Assembly: GCF_036346295.1 (NCBI RefSeq)
Contig: NZ_CP107819.1
Coordinates: forward strand, 1,798,001 to 1,862,000
Length of the DNA stretch: 64,000 nucleotides
Source: Streptomyces sp. NBC_00536
Lineage (GTDB): Bacteria > Actinomycetota > Actinomycetes > Streptomycetales > Streptomycetaceae
Direction of reading: 5' to 3'
Program-made: the position numbers and the translations under genes
The notes under the pieces: generated by a model
What the model was told of the DNA's origin: nothing
Databases searched by the model: none
What the model saw: the letters and a program-made list of their open reading frames with translations, nothing else
Shown: piece after piece, positions 17,246 through 25,714 of the stretch
Layout: every line of letters starts with the position of its first letter
Numbering within the stretch: the first letter of the stretch is position 1

Positions 17246-17995
17246 GTGACCGCCTTCGCCCCCGACTCCCTGGTACTGAACCGGAAACTCCCGCTCTGGT
17301 ACCAGGTGTCGCAGTCGCTGCGCGCCTCGATACTCGGCCGTACCCCGGACGCGACCCTGCGCCTGCCCACCGAGGAGCAGCTCGCGGAGCACTACGGGGT
17401 GAGCGTGCTGACCATGCGCCAGGCCCTCAAGGAGCTGGAGCAGGAGGGCCTGATCAGCAGGCACCGGCGGCGCGGCACGTTCATCGAGCCGGGGGCGCGG
17501 CGCGGGGCGCCGGTGCGGCTGCTGGGCTCGGTCGACGCGATCGTGGCCCAGCAGTCGGGTGAACGTACGACGATCCTCGGCCACACGCGGACGCCGGTGC
17601 CGGGGGAGCTGCTGGAGTACTTCCCCGGCCTCGCGGAGGTGGTGACGTACCGGCGGCTGCGGCACGACGGGGAGAGCGGCGAGCCGACGAACTGGGCCGA
17701 GAACGCGGTCCGCCCGGAGCTGGCCGATGCGGTGGATCTGGCCGATCTGGAGCGGTGGCCGATGACCAAGGTGCTGCGTGACGTGGTGGGCGTACGGATC
17801 AGCCGGATCACGGACACCGTCGAGGCGCGGCTCGCGGACCCGGCCACCGCCGAGCTGCTCCAGGTGCCGCTGCTCAGCCCGATCCTGCACTACACCGGGG
17901 TGACCTACGACGAGGACGGCCAGGTGGTGGACGTGGCCCGGATCCGCTATCGCGGTGACCGTTTCTCGTTCACGGTGACGATGGACGCGCACTAG
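17246..17995 (+). CDS. GntR family regulator with UTRA domain (HutC type)
   Basis: A 249-residue regulator. The N-terminal winged helix reads LRLPTEEQLAEHYGVSVLTMRQALKELEQEGLISRHRRRGTFIEPG (about residues 38-85). The UTRA ligand-binding domain follows (EVVTYRRLRHDGE... to DVARIRYRGDRFSFTVTMDAH). GTG at 17246 follows GGAGA. Located 43 bp after hmgA, it probably senses an aromatic intermediate and controls hmgA through the palindrome at 15840-15867. The GTA-rich GntR consensus is not obvious in that palindrome, so the assignment stays tentative. Confidence 0.93.
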   Translation: MTAFAPDSLVLNRKLPLWYQVSQSLRASILGRTPDATLRLPTEEQLAEHYGVSVLTMRQALKELEQEGLISRHRRRGTFIEPGARRGAPVRLLGSVDAIVAQQSGERTTILGHTRTPVPGELLEYFPGLAEVVTYRRLRHDGESGEPTNWAENAVRPELADAVDLADLERWPMTKVLRDVVGVRISRITDTVEARLADPATAELLQVPLLSPILHYTGVTYDEDGQVVDVARIRYRGDRFSFTVTMDAH

Positions 17996-18010
17996 ACGGT
18001 GCTGTCGCCC

Positions 18011-18206
18011 TAGTGCTGCGGCCGGGGAGGTTTGCCGGGTCGCGGTGTCCGGTGCCCTGGGGTCTCCCCAGGCCCGAAGGGCCGAGGGGACGCATCGCAA
18101 GGCGGAGGGCCGCGACTCGTACTGGACGTACCGTCGTGGTCCGACAACGCGGCGAGGTGCCGTGCCGGGCGCCGTGACACGGTGAACCTCCCCGGCCGCA
18201 GCACTA
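18011..18206. mobile_element. MITE-like element with perfect 22-bp terminal inverted repeats
   Basis: Positions 18011-18032 and 18185-18206 are exact reverse complements (left end TAGTGCTGCGGCCGG...). The 152-bp interior contains a CCTGGGG-TCT-CCCCAGG hairpin and encodes nothing. If the outer TA is taken as a target duplication, the ends are GTGCTGCGG...CCGCAGCAC flanked by TA, the pattern expected for IS630/Tc1-type miniature elements. It lies between the GntR stop and 12 bp before the start of the ISP-like gene, so it may affect that gene's expression. I recall similar sequence in other Streptomyces genomes but could not search. Confidence 0.7.
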
Positions 18207-18218
18207 GCATCGGGGGTT

Positions 18219-19400
18219 GTGAGCGAAGACGTACTTCAGCCGGTCGCACCTCTGCTGGACGAGTTGATGCCGTGGTCCGTGGGTGGGCTGCGGCTCGGGC
18301 GGGACTGGGTGGTCGCGCCCGAGCCCGGCTCGCTGCGGGCTCGTTGGGCGGCGCTGACCGGGGCCGAGGGGGCCGAGCGGGAGCGGCTGTTCCGGCCGAG
18401 CCGCTCGCGCGGGCCCGCCGCCGGTGCGGCCGCGCTGCCCGGCCAGCGGTCGGCCACCGGCCGGTTCGGGCGGGAGCCCGGCGCCTGCCCCGACCCCGTC
18501 CGGGTGCTGGTCGAGCCCTTCGACGAGCAGTGGCTGCTGCCCGACCAGCGGCTGATCGATCTGGCCCGCCCGGAGCTGTGGCGGGTGCTGGACGAGCATC
18601 AGCTGTTCCTCGTGGAACCACCGGGGCTCGGGGCCCCGCTGGTCACCGCGCACCTGCCGGCGGGGCGGCTCGGCCGGATCCGGCCGCTGCACCGCCGCCC
18701 CGGTGGCGCCGAGCCTAATCTGGCGCCGGGGCTGCCGGCACTGCTGGGCGAGCACTTCCGCGGCTGGGTGACCCCGGAGGACGTCCTGTGCTGGATCCTC
18801 GCGGCGGCCCGCCCCGGCCCGCGGGGGTACGAGGTCCCGCTCCCGGCCGGTCCGGAACGCTGGCGGGCCGGGCTGGAGCTCGGGCAGCGGCTGCTGACCG
18901 TCCAGCTGCGCGGGGCCCGCGGCGGGGAGGCGCCCCGGCTGCCGGGCGGGCGCCGCCCGTACGTCCGCTCCGCGGTCACGGGGTGGCCGCCCGCGCTGTC
19001 CTGGGACGAGGAGGGCGAGAGCCTGCTGCTGGGAGCCGGGTGCATCGCGCCGGTCCCGGCGGAGGCATGGACGTACGAGGTGAACGGCGTGCGCGTGCTG
19101 GAGCGGTGGTTCGCCGCCCGCCGCGCGCACCGGGAGCCCGGCGCACAGGGTCTGGCCGCACTGGGCCCCGCCGAGTGGCCGCAGGCCTGGACCTCGGAGC
19201 TGCTGGCCCTGGTCACCACCGTGAGCCTGCTGGCCGGTCTGGCCCCGGCCCGGGCCGCGTTCGAGCCGGGGCCCGCGCTCCCGGCGGAGCGGCTGCGCGC
19301 GGCCGGGGTGCTCCCGCCGCCCCGCTGGTCCCGCCGCCCGGCCTCGGTCCTGAGCCACCAGGAGGAGGGCCCGGACGGGCAGTTCGCGCTGCCGTTCTGA
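18219..19400 (+). CDS. Orphan type ISP restriction-modification specificity-domain protein
   Basis: A 393-residue protein that resembles the C-terminal target-recognition part of single-chain type ISP restriction enzymes. The diagnostic stretch is PAEAWTYEVNGVRVLERWFAAR followed by WPQAWTSELLALVTTVSLLAGLAPA, preceded by VTPEDVLCWILAAARPGPRGYEVPL. No SAM-binding, methyltransferase or helicase motif is present and no such gene is nearby, so it is probably not a working restriction system. GTG at 18219 follows GGGGG. The MITE-like element ends 12 bp upstream, so native promoter sequence may have been displaced. The similarity call is moderate. Confidence 0.7.
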   Translation: MSEDVLQPVAPLLDELMPWSVGGLRLGRDWVVAPEPGSLRARWAALTGAEGAERERLFRPSRSRGPAAGAAALPGQRSATGRFGREPGACPDPVRVLVEPFDEQWLLPDQRLIDLARPELWRVLDEHQLFLVEPPGLGAPLVTAHLPAGRLGRIRPLHRRPGGAEPNLAPGLPALLGEHFRGWVTPEDVLCWILAAARPGPRGYEVPLPAGPERWRAGLELGQRLLTVQLRGARGGEAPRLPGGRRPYVRSAVTGWPPALSWDEEGESLLLGAGCIAPVPAEAWTYEVNGVRVLERWFAARRAHREPGAQGLAALGPAEWPQAWTSELLALVTTVSLLAGLAPARAAFEPGPALPAERLRAAGVLPPPRWSRRPASVLSHQEEGPDGQFALPF

Positions 19401-19477
19401 GTCATGCCGGGTCCGGTGTGACCGATTCCAGGAGTCCCAGGGGTGACAGACCCGGAGCGGGACGGTAGGACCGTGGA

Positions 19478-20716
19478 ATGAACTCCGCGCCCACACCCAC
19501 ACCCGCGCCCCTGCCGGCATCCGCTCCCCTCCCCCTCCCCCTCGACGGGATCACCGTCGTCGCCGTCGAGCAGGCCGTCTCCGCGCCCTTCGCCACCCGG
19601 CAGCTCGCCGACCTCGGGGCCCGGGTGATCAAGGTCGAGCGGCCCGACGGCGGGGACTTCGCGCGCGGGTACGACACCGCCGCGCACGGGCTGGCCTCGC
19701 ATTTCGTGTGGGCCAACCGCGGCAAGGAGTCCATCGCCCTCGACCTGAAGGACCCGCGCGGCCGGGAGGCCCTGCACGGGCTGCTGGCCGACGCGGACGT
19801 CTTCGTGCAGAACCTCGCCCAGGGGGCCGCGGCCCGGCTCGGGCTGGACGCCGCCGCGCTGTGCGCGCGCTACCCGCGGCTGGTCGCCGTGGACATCTCG
19901 GGTTACGGCGCGCAGGGACCGTACGCGCACAAGCGGGCCTACGACATGCTCGTGCAGTGCGAGGCGGGCCTGGTCTCGGTGACCGGCACCGCCGGCCGGC
20001 CGGTCAAGGCGGGCATCCCGGCCGCCGACATCGCGGCGGCCATGTACGCCTTCTCCGGGGTCCTCGCGGCCCTGCTGCGGCGTGGCACCACCGGGCGCGG
20101 GGGTCCGGTCGAGGTCTCGATGCTGGACGCGCTCGCCGAGTGGATGGGCCACCCGCTGAACCTGACCCTGCACGGCGGCGAGGAGCCCGCCCGGACCGGT
20201 CTGGCGCATGCCGTGATCGCGCCCTACGACGCCTATCCGACGGCCGACGGGGACCGGGTCCTGCTGTCGGTGCAGAACGACCGCGAGTGGCGGCGGCTCG
20301 CCGAACAGGTCCTGGAGCGGCCCGAGTTGGCTGATGACCCGGCGTACGCGACGAACGCGGCGCGCACCGCGAACCGGGAGAAGACCGACGCGGTGGTCGC
20401 CGAGGCGCTGGGCCGGTCCGGGGCGGCCGAGGCGCTCGCGCGGCTGGAGGCGGCCGGGATCGCCTGCGCGCGGCTGAATTCGGTGGCCCAGCTCGCCGGG
20501 CATCCCCAGCTGGCGGCCCGGGACCGCTGGCGGGAGATCGGTTCACCGGCGGGTCCGCTGCGGGCACTGCTGCCGCCGATCGGACTGCCGGGTGGCGCGG
20601 AACCGCGGATGGGTGCGGTTCCCGCGCTCGGCGAGCACACCGACGCCTTGCTGCGCGCCCTGGGGATGACGGACGCGCAGATCACGGCACTGCGCCGGGA
20701 CGGTGTGATCGCCTGA
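19478..20716 (+). CDS. CaiB/BaiF family CoA transferase
   Basis: A 412-residue class III CoA transferase. Family motifs are VVAVEQAVSAPFATRQLADLGARVIKVERPDGGDFAR, NRGKESIALDLKDPRG and SGYGAQGPYAHKRAYDMLVQCEAGL, in which the Asp of AYDML is the catalytic carboxylate that forms the CoA thioester. It moves CoA between organic acids. A Pro/Ala-rich extension of about 20 residues precedes the fold. ATG at 19478 has AGGA upstream. It has no operon partner here; the substrates are unknown. Confidence 0.93.
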   Translation: MNSAPTPTPAPLPASAPLPLPLDGITVVAVEQAVSAPFATRQLADLGARVIKVERPDGGDFARGYDTAAHGLASHFVWANRGKESIALDLKDPRGREALHGLLADADVFVQNLAQGAAARLGLDAAALCARYPRLVAVDISGYGAQGPYAHKRAYDMLVQCEAGLVSVTGTAGRPVKAGIPAADIAAAMYAFSGVLAALLRRGTTGRGGPVEVSMLDALAEWMGHPLNLTLHGGEEPARTGLAHAVIAPYDAYPTADGDRVLLSVQNDREWRRLAEQVLERPELADDPAYATNAARTANREKTDAVVAEALGRSGAAEALARLEAAGIACARLNSVAQLAGHPQLAARDRWREIGSPAGPLRALLPPIGLPGGAEPRMGAVPALGEHTDALLRALGMTDAQITALRRDGVIA

Positions 20717-20825
20717 GGCCGGGGATGAAGACGACGAGAAGACGACAACGGATTCGGGACAGCGAGACATCGGGACGCGGGCGCGGACCCGGCGGCCGCC
20801 TGGGCAGCCCTGGATCCGGGGACAG

Positions 20826-21095
20826 TTACGAGCGGCGGCTGCCGAAGAGCGTGCGACGCAGCCGTCGCAGCGGTGCGAAGAGCGAGACGCGCGCGCTCCG
20901 GCTCCGCTGTACGTGCGTGTGGTCGCGCGACGTCAGCTCACGCATCAGCAGCGTCGCCTCGGCGGCGTCACCGTGCGGGACGGCGGGTCCGCCCAGCACT
21001 GAGAGGTGACGGTCGAGGCGCGAACTGGTCGCGCTGCTTCCGCAGGTGATGGCAGGCACGCGAGGCGGCCTGCTGCGCATTGCTATCTGTTCCAT
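20826..21095 (-). CDS. Small Arg/Ser-rich protein of unknown function
   Basis: An 89-residue basic protein starting MEQIAMRSRPPRVPAITCGS, with a C-terminal RSARVSLFAPLRRLRRTLFGSRRS that could form an amphipathic helix. GGGGAGAG stands three bases before the ATG at 21095; an earlier in-frame GTG at 21107 lacks such a site. I recall highly similar small proteins in other Streptomyces, which supports it as a real gene, but no function is known. It faces away from the kinase gene. Confidence 0.65.
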   Translation of the reverse strand: MEQIAMRSRPPRVPAITCGSSATSSRLDRHLSVLGGPAVPHGDAAEATLLMRELTSRDHTHVQRSRSARVSLFAPLRRLRRTLFGSRRS

Positions 21096-21388
21096 GTCTC
21101 TCCCCACCCGTACGAGGGCACCCGGCCCGGGCAGGGTAACCCTATCGCCCTCGCGCGGCAGCAGGGTATCCCGGTCGTGTGAATTACCCCTGTGGTGAGC
21201 GGTAGTTGACGATTACTCAGCGCAGTTGACCGTCACTCTCCGAAGTGACCGGGCGTCACGGGCTCGCCCGCGGCCGCCCGGTGCGGAGATGCGACGAGTT
21301 GCGGAGAGTTGCGGCGCGACAGGAGTCACACCGGGACCGATCGGCTAACTTGGAGTGATCACCCCGTTACCCGGATGAGGGGGCTCGC
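21096..21388. other. Intergenic region between the small protein and the kinase gene
   Basis: The 293-bp gap separates divergent genes. It holds two direct 20-bp copies (21204-21223 and 21224-21243) of AGTTGACnnTnACTC. It also has TAACTT about 45 bases before the kinase start, a possible -10. GAGGGGG is a good ribosome site for the GTG at 21389. No small gene is evident. Confidence 0.5.
21204..21243. repeat. Tandem 20-bp direct repeat in kinase promoter region
   Basis: AGTTGACGATTACTCAGCGC is followed directly by AGTTGACCGTCACTCTCCGA, 14 of 20 positions alike. Two helical turns apart on the same face, they could be twin binding sites for a response regulator or activator. They lie about 145 bp before the kinase start. 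Confidence 0.45.
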
Positions 21389-23110
21389 GTGAGCGGAGAG
21401 CCGAGCGGCGACGAACGCGTGGTCGCGGGACGGTACCGGCTGCTGGGCCCACTGGGCCGGGGCGGCATGGGCATCGTCTGGCGGGCCCGGGACGAGGTCC
21501 TGGGCCGCGAGGTCGCCGTGAAGGAGGTCCGGGCCCCGGCCGGTCTGGACGGGGCCGACGTGCAGCGGATGTACGCGCGCCTGGAACGCGAGGCGTGGGC
21601 CTCGGCCCGGGTCACGCACCGCGGGGTGGTCACCGTCTACGACGTGGTCACCGACGGCGGGCGGCCGTGGATCGTGATGGAGCTGGTGCGCGGGCTCTCG
21701 CTCGCGGAGGTGCTGGAGGCCGACGGACCGCTGCCCCCGCAGCGGGCCGCGCACATCGGCGAGCAGGTGCTGTCGGCGCTGCGCTCCGCGCACGAGGCGG
21801 GGGTGCTGCACCGCGATGTGAAGCCCGGCAACGTCCTGGTCGCCAACGACGGCCGGGTGCTGCTCAGCGATTTCGGGATCGCCCGGCTGGAGGGCTCTTC
21901 GGCCATCACGATGACCGGGGAGGTGATCGGCTCCCCCGAGTACCTGGCGCCGGAGGCCGCGCTGGGCACCGCGCCCGGACCCGCCTCGGACCTGTGGTCG
22001 CTGGGCGTGATGCTCTACGCGGCGGTCGAGGGGCACACCCCGTTCCGCCGGGACAGCCCGGTCGACACCCTGCAGGCCGTGGTGGACCAGGAGCTGCCGC
22101 CACCGCGCCGCGCGGGGGCGCTGGAGCCCGTACTGGAGGGTCTGCTGCGCAAGGACCCGGCCCTGCGGCTGACCGCGCCGGAAGCGGCGCGGATGCTGCG
22201 GGTCGTGGGCGCGGGCGGCACCGTACGGGCGGAGGGCGGGCCGGTGTCGGGCCCCGACTCGCCGACCTCGACCGCGCACCACGGGCACGGGCAGGGGCAA
22301 GGCCAGGGGCAGGGTCAGGGACAGGGCCGAGGACCCGGCGCCGGTGTGTACGGACCGCCCACTCCCCCACCGCCCGCCCCGTACGGGGACGCGTACGGAG
22401 ACGAACCCGGGTACGGGCCCGCGCCGCGCCCCGGTTACGGTCCCGCCGCCGAATCGCCCCGCACCGGCCGGGCCGGTCTGGTCCTCACCGTCGGGATCGT
22501 GGTCCTGCTGCTGGCCCTGGGCGTGCTGGGCTGGCTGCTGCTCAAGGACCGCACCGGCGGCCCCGCGGGCGGCAGCGGCCCGACGGGCGCCGGCCCGGCC
22601 GCTTCGCCGAGCGCCTCCCCCGCCACCTCCGCCCCGCGGCCCTCGGCCACCCCGTCGCCCAGCCCTTCACCGAGCGGCTCGGCGACGGCCGCCCAGAACG
22701 TCACGGTGTCCGTGCGTGCGGTGCGCGACCGCTACGCGGGCTCTTGTCCGCCGCCCGAGGCGTCCGCGCCCGCCTTCACGGCTTCGCTGGAGGTGGTACG
22801 TACGCCCGCGGTGGTGGAGTACCGCTGGACCACGCGCAGCGGGGTGAGCTCCGCGCCGGACTGGCAGGCCGTCAGCTACGAGGCGGGCGGGCCGGCCGTC
22901 CGGGAGCTGTCCTTCACCGAACTGAGCCACCGTCCGGGCGCGACGCTCGACGACGCGGTCCGGCTGGAGGTGCGCAGACCGGTGACGACCGCTTCCGATT
23001 GGGTGAACTTCTCCGTCAGGTGCGAGAAGGAGACCCCGACGGGCGGGGCCTCCTCCCCTGGTACATCCGGTACGCCGGGCCCGTCGTCCAGCCCGGGCCC
23101 GACGCCCTGA
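21389..23110 (+). CDS. Transmembrane serine/threonine protein kinase (PknB type)
   Basis: A 573-residue kinase. Residues about 15-270 form the kinase domain: LGPLGRGGMGIVWRARD (Gly loop), VAVKEV (ATP Lys), HRDVKPGN (catalytic loop), SDFGIARL (metal site) and GSPEYLAPE (activation segment end). A Gly/Gln repeat (GQGQGQ, about 295-310) and a Pro-rich linker lead to one membrane helix (GLVLTVGIVVLLLALGVLGWLLL, near 365-390). The outside part is Ser/Pro-rich and then a beta-like domain with two Cys; PASTA repeats are absent. GTG at 21389 follows GAGGGGG. It is convergent with the lipase gene, 17 bp apart. Its substrates are unknown. Confidence 0.94.
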   Translation: MSGEPSGDERVVAGRYRLLGPLGRGGMGIVWRARDEVLGREVAVKEVRAPAGLDGADVQRMYARLEREAWASARVTHRGVVTVYDVVTDGGRPWIVMELVRGLSLAEVLEADGPLPPQRAAHIGEQVLSALRSAHEAGVLHRDVKPGNVLVANDGRVLLSDFGIARLEGSSAITMTGEVIGSPEYLAPEAALGTAPGPASDLWSLGVMLYAAVEGHTPFRRDSPVDTLQAVVDQELPPPRRAGALEPVLEGLLRKDPALRLTAPEAARMLRVVGAGGTVRAEGGPVSGPDSPTSTAHHGHGQGQGQGQGQGQGRGPGAGVYGPPTPPPPAPYGDAYGDEPGYGPAPRPGYGPAAESPRTGRAGLVLTVGIVVLLLALGVLGWLLLKDRTGGPAGGSGPTGAGPAASPSASPATSAPRPSATPSPSPSPSGSATAAQNVTVSVRAVRDRYAGSCPPPEASAPAFTASLEVVRTPAVVEYRWTTRSGVSSAPDWQAVSYEAGGPAVRELSFTELSHRPGATLDDAVRLEVRRPVTTASDWVNFSVRCEKETPTGGASSPGTSGTPGPSSSPGPTP

Positions 23111-23127
23111 ATTCAGGACCCCCCGAA

Positions 23128-23931
23128 TCAGGCCGCGTTGGTGAAGACCGGCAGGTAGCCGCTGGACTGTCCGGTCGCGGTCGGGTGGTACGACTCGCCG
23201 ATGTTGGCCCAGTTGAGGCTGTGCAGCCACTCGTTGCCGGAGCAGATCTCGTGCCCGGTGAAGGCGCTGGTGACCGAGGCGAAGGTGAAGCCGTGGTTGG
23301 CGGCGCGCTTGGCGAGCGCGGCGTTCAGGTAGTCGGCCGCGCCGTCGATCGCGGACCGCTTGGCCTCGGACAGCCCGGCGATGCAGCTGCCGCCGAGCTT
23401 GTAGAAGCGGGGGTAGCCGATGATCACCACGTGCGCGTTCGGCGCGCGCGATCCCACCGCGTTGTACACGGAGTCGAGTTTGCCGGGGAGGGTGGAGTCG
23501 ACGTAGGCCTTGGCCTGGTTGACCCGGTTGATGCAGCTGGAGTCGGACTGGAGCACACAGGTCGTCATGACGTCGGAGAATCCGGCGTCGTTGCCCCCGA
23601 CGGTGAGGCTGACGAGGTCGGTCCCGGTGTTGAGCGGCGCGAGCTGGTTCGCGAGGACGTCGTCCGTCCGGGCGCCCGAGCAGGCGGTGAAGGCGAAGGA
23701 CTGGGGCGTGTGCGCGGCGGCCCAGAGGGCTGGGTAGGCCCGGCTGGTGCGCTTGCAATCGCCGCTGGAGCTGTCGTAGTTCCCGGATCCGACACCGGAG
23801 GAGTACGAGTCCCCGAGCGCGACGTAGCCGAAGTCCGCCTGGGCGGCGGAGGCCTGTCCGGCGCCGAACAGCGCGGCGCCCGCGGCGAGGAGGAGTGACG
23901 AGGTTAAAGCGGCAAACCGTGACAATCTCAT
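23128..23931 (-). CDS. Secreted SGNH/GDSL esterase-lipase
   Basis: A 267-residue exported hydrolase. The signal peptide MRLSRFAALTSSLLLAAGAALFG...ASA is followed by VALGDSYSSGVGS (block I, nucleophilic Ser), LVSLTVGGNDAGFSD (block III, Asn) and SYHPTATGQ (block V, catalytic His; the preceding residue is not the usual Asp, since the motif reads ESYHP). Six Cys could make three disulfides. It is close to Streptomyces extracellular lipases of the rimosus type. The ATG at 23931 has AAGGAG six bases before it. Single-gene unit, facing the kinase. Confidence 0.94.
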   Translation of the reverse strand: MRLSRFAALTSSLLLAAGAALFGAGQASAAQADFGYVALGDSYSSGVGSGNYDSSSGDCKRTSRAYPALWAAAHTPQSFAFTACSGARTDDVLANQLAPLNTGTDLVSLTVGGNDAGFSDVMTTCVLQSDSSCINRVNQAKAYVDSTLPGKLDSVYNAVGSRAPNAHVVIIGYPRFYKLGGSCIAGLSEAKRSAIDGAADYLNAALAKRAANHGFTFASVTSAFTGHEICSGNEWLHSLNWANIGESYHPTATGQSSGYLPVFTNAA

Positions 23932-24130
23932 GTACGGCTCCTTGTGGGGGATTCCTGTCGGTTCCGTGGTACAGCGAGCAGGGGTCCACTGGGAGTGTTC
24001 ATGCCAAGAATGTTCGGGGTGGAGTTCCGGTCCGAATCTTCACCACCGATGCGTTTGAAGAGGGAACTCACGCACCCGTTCCGGCGAAACACGTGTGCAC
24101 AAGGGCACTTCGTGCCGGATCATGGGCGCC

Positions 24131-25228
24131 ATGCCAGCCAACCCTCATGACGCGCTGCCGATCCGGCTCAACGTCGACGACAGCGACTCCCCGTCGGACG
24201 TCGTCGACGCACTGTTCCTCGGCCGGTTCGCGTCGGGCGAGCAGCCGTACTCGCACAGCGTCTCCATCGAGCGGGTGAAGGCGGGGGCCACCCTGGTCCC
24301 GCCCGCGGCCACCGTGCTGCGCTCGGCCCGCGACTCCGACCGAAGTGCCACCCTCGCCGAGGGCGAGGGGTGGACCATGCTCGTCTCGCGCTGGAGCCGG
24401 GGCGCGGACGTCACCGTGACCGCGGTCAGCGACGACCTGGCCGCCAGCGTGCTCGGCGAGGCCACCGAGGGCGTCCAGGACGAGCCCGAACCGCAGCCCG
24501 AGAACGTCACCATGGGGTTCTGGTACGTCTCCCCGCGCCGCGGCCCGTACCGCACGACCCGGCAGATCGCCGCCGGCACCTGGCCCGAGGTGCGGCCCAA
24601 CTACACGGCGCCGGTGGCCGGGGCGCTGGACCGGCTGATGAAGGTGACCCCGGACGACATCGCGGGGCGGCTGCTGCTGCTCCACGGGCCGCCCGGGACC
24701 GGCAAGACCTCCGCGCTGCGCACGCTCGCCCGGTCCTGGCGCGACTGGTGCCAGGTGGACTGCGTCCTGGACCCCGAGCGGCTGTTCAACGACGTCGGCT
24801 ATCTGATGGACATCGCCATCGGCGAGGACGAGGGCACGGCCAAGGGCCGCTGGCGGCTGCTGCTGCTGGAGGACTGCGACGAGCTGATCCGCGGCGAGGC
24901 CCGGCACACCGCCGGGCAGGCGCTGTCCCGGCTGCTGAACCTGACGGACGGTCTGCTGGGCCAGGGCCGCAACGTGCTGGTCGGGGTCACCACCAACGAG
25001 GACCTGGAGCGGCTGCACCCCGCCGTGGTCCGGCCCGGGCGCTGCCTGGCCCGGATCGAGGTCGACCGGCTGACGCACCGGGAGGCCGTCGACTGGCTCG
25101 GCACGGACGAGGGGGTGCCGCGCGAAGGGGCGACCCTGGCCGAGCTGTTCGCGCTCCGGCGCGGCGCGGGCCCGGCGTCCCTGCTGCCGCCCCAGGGGCA
25201 CGGGGCGGACGCGGGGCTGTACCTCTAG
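24131..25228 (+). CDS. DUF5925 domain AAA ATPase
   Basis: A 365-residue protein with an N-terminal DUF5925-type region (RLNVDDSDSPSDVVDALFLGRFASGEQPY) and a central AAA ATPase: Walker A LLLHGPPGTGKTSALR, Walker B RLLLLEDCDEL, sensor 1 NVLVGVTTNED and Arg finger region RPGRCLARIEV. The middle segment NVTMGFWYVSPRRGPYRTTRQIAAGTW looks family-specific. Of three in-frame ATGs (24095, 24122, 24131) the last is chosen because related proteins, as I recall them, begin MSANPHD; no strong ribosome site decides it. Function unknown; the 200-bp gap to the divergent lipase gene shows nothing distinctive. Confidence 0.88.
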   Translation: MPANPHDALPIRLNVDDSDSPSDVVDALFLGRFASGEQPYSHSVSIERVKAGATLVPPAATVLRSARDSDRSATLAEGEGWTMLVSRWSRGADVTVTAVSDDLAASVLGEATEGVQDEPEPQPENVTMGFWYVSPRRGPYRTTRQIAAGTWPEVRPNYTAPVAGALDRLMKVTPDDIAGRLLLLHGPPGTGKTSALRTLARSWRDWCQVDCVLDPERLFNDVGYLMDIAIGEDEGTAKGRWRLLLLEDCDELIRGEARHTAGQALSRLLNLTDGLLGQGRNVLVGVTTNEDLERLHPAVVRPGRCLARIEVDRLTHREAVDWLGTDEGVPREGATLAELFALRRGAGPASLLPPQGHGADAGLYL

Positions 25229-25238
25229 AGAGAGGGCG

Positions 25239-25625
25239 TCAGGCGCTGTAGCGGGCCCGCAGGGCGGCCACGGCGGCGGCTTCGGCCGCCTCGCGGGTCA
25301 GGCCCAGCCGGTGGGCGCGCTCGGCGTAGGTCTGGGCGGCGGCCGAGGCCTCGCGGTCCGCCGCGTCGCCCCCGGCGGCGATGAAGGTGCCGTTGCGGCC
25401 GCGCGTCTCGATCACCCCGTCCGCCTCCAGGGCCCGGTAGGCCTTGGCGACCGTGTTCGCGGCCAGGCCCAGCTCCTCCGCCAGCCCGCGCACCGTCGGC
25501 AGTCTGAAACCGGCCGGGAGCCGTCCCGAGCGCGCCTGCCCGGCGATCTGCGCGCGCAGCTGTTCGTAGGGGGCGGCCGCACCGGCCGAGCCGTCAAGGG
25601 CGAGCTTCAGGTTCGTCGAGGTCAC
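25239..25625 (-). CDS. GntR family regulator, YtrA type
   Basis: A 128-residue regulator: winged helix APYEQLRAQIAGQARSGRLPAGFRLPTVRGLAEELGLAANTVAKAYRALEADGVIETRGRNGTFIA, then a short helical tail without ligand domain, the hallmark of the YtrA subgroup. The GTG at 25625 (VTSTNLKLALD) is preferred over longer in-frame starts. It has no ribosome site, but GACAAT stands seven bases ahead, fitting a leaderless transcript. It is divergent from the GNAT-DUF402 gene. YtrA regulators often control an adjacent ABC transporter, but none is present here. Confidence 0.88.
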   Translation of the reverse strand: MTSTNLKLALDGSAGAAAPYEQLRAQIAGQARSGRLPAGFRLPTVRGLAEELGLAANTVAKAYRALEADGVIETRGRNGTFIAAGGDAADREASAAAQTYAERAHRLGLTREAAEAAAVAALRARYSA

Positions 25626-25714
25626 GGGCCCGATTGTCGCCCATGCTCCGGCCGTCGGCGATCGGCCGGAAAAATCGGAGGCGGCTGCGGTGACGGCGCC
25701 CGTAGCGTCGGCGC

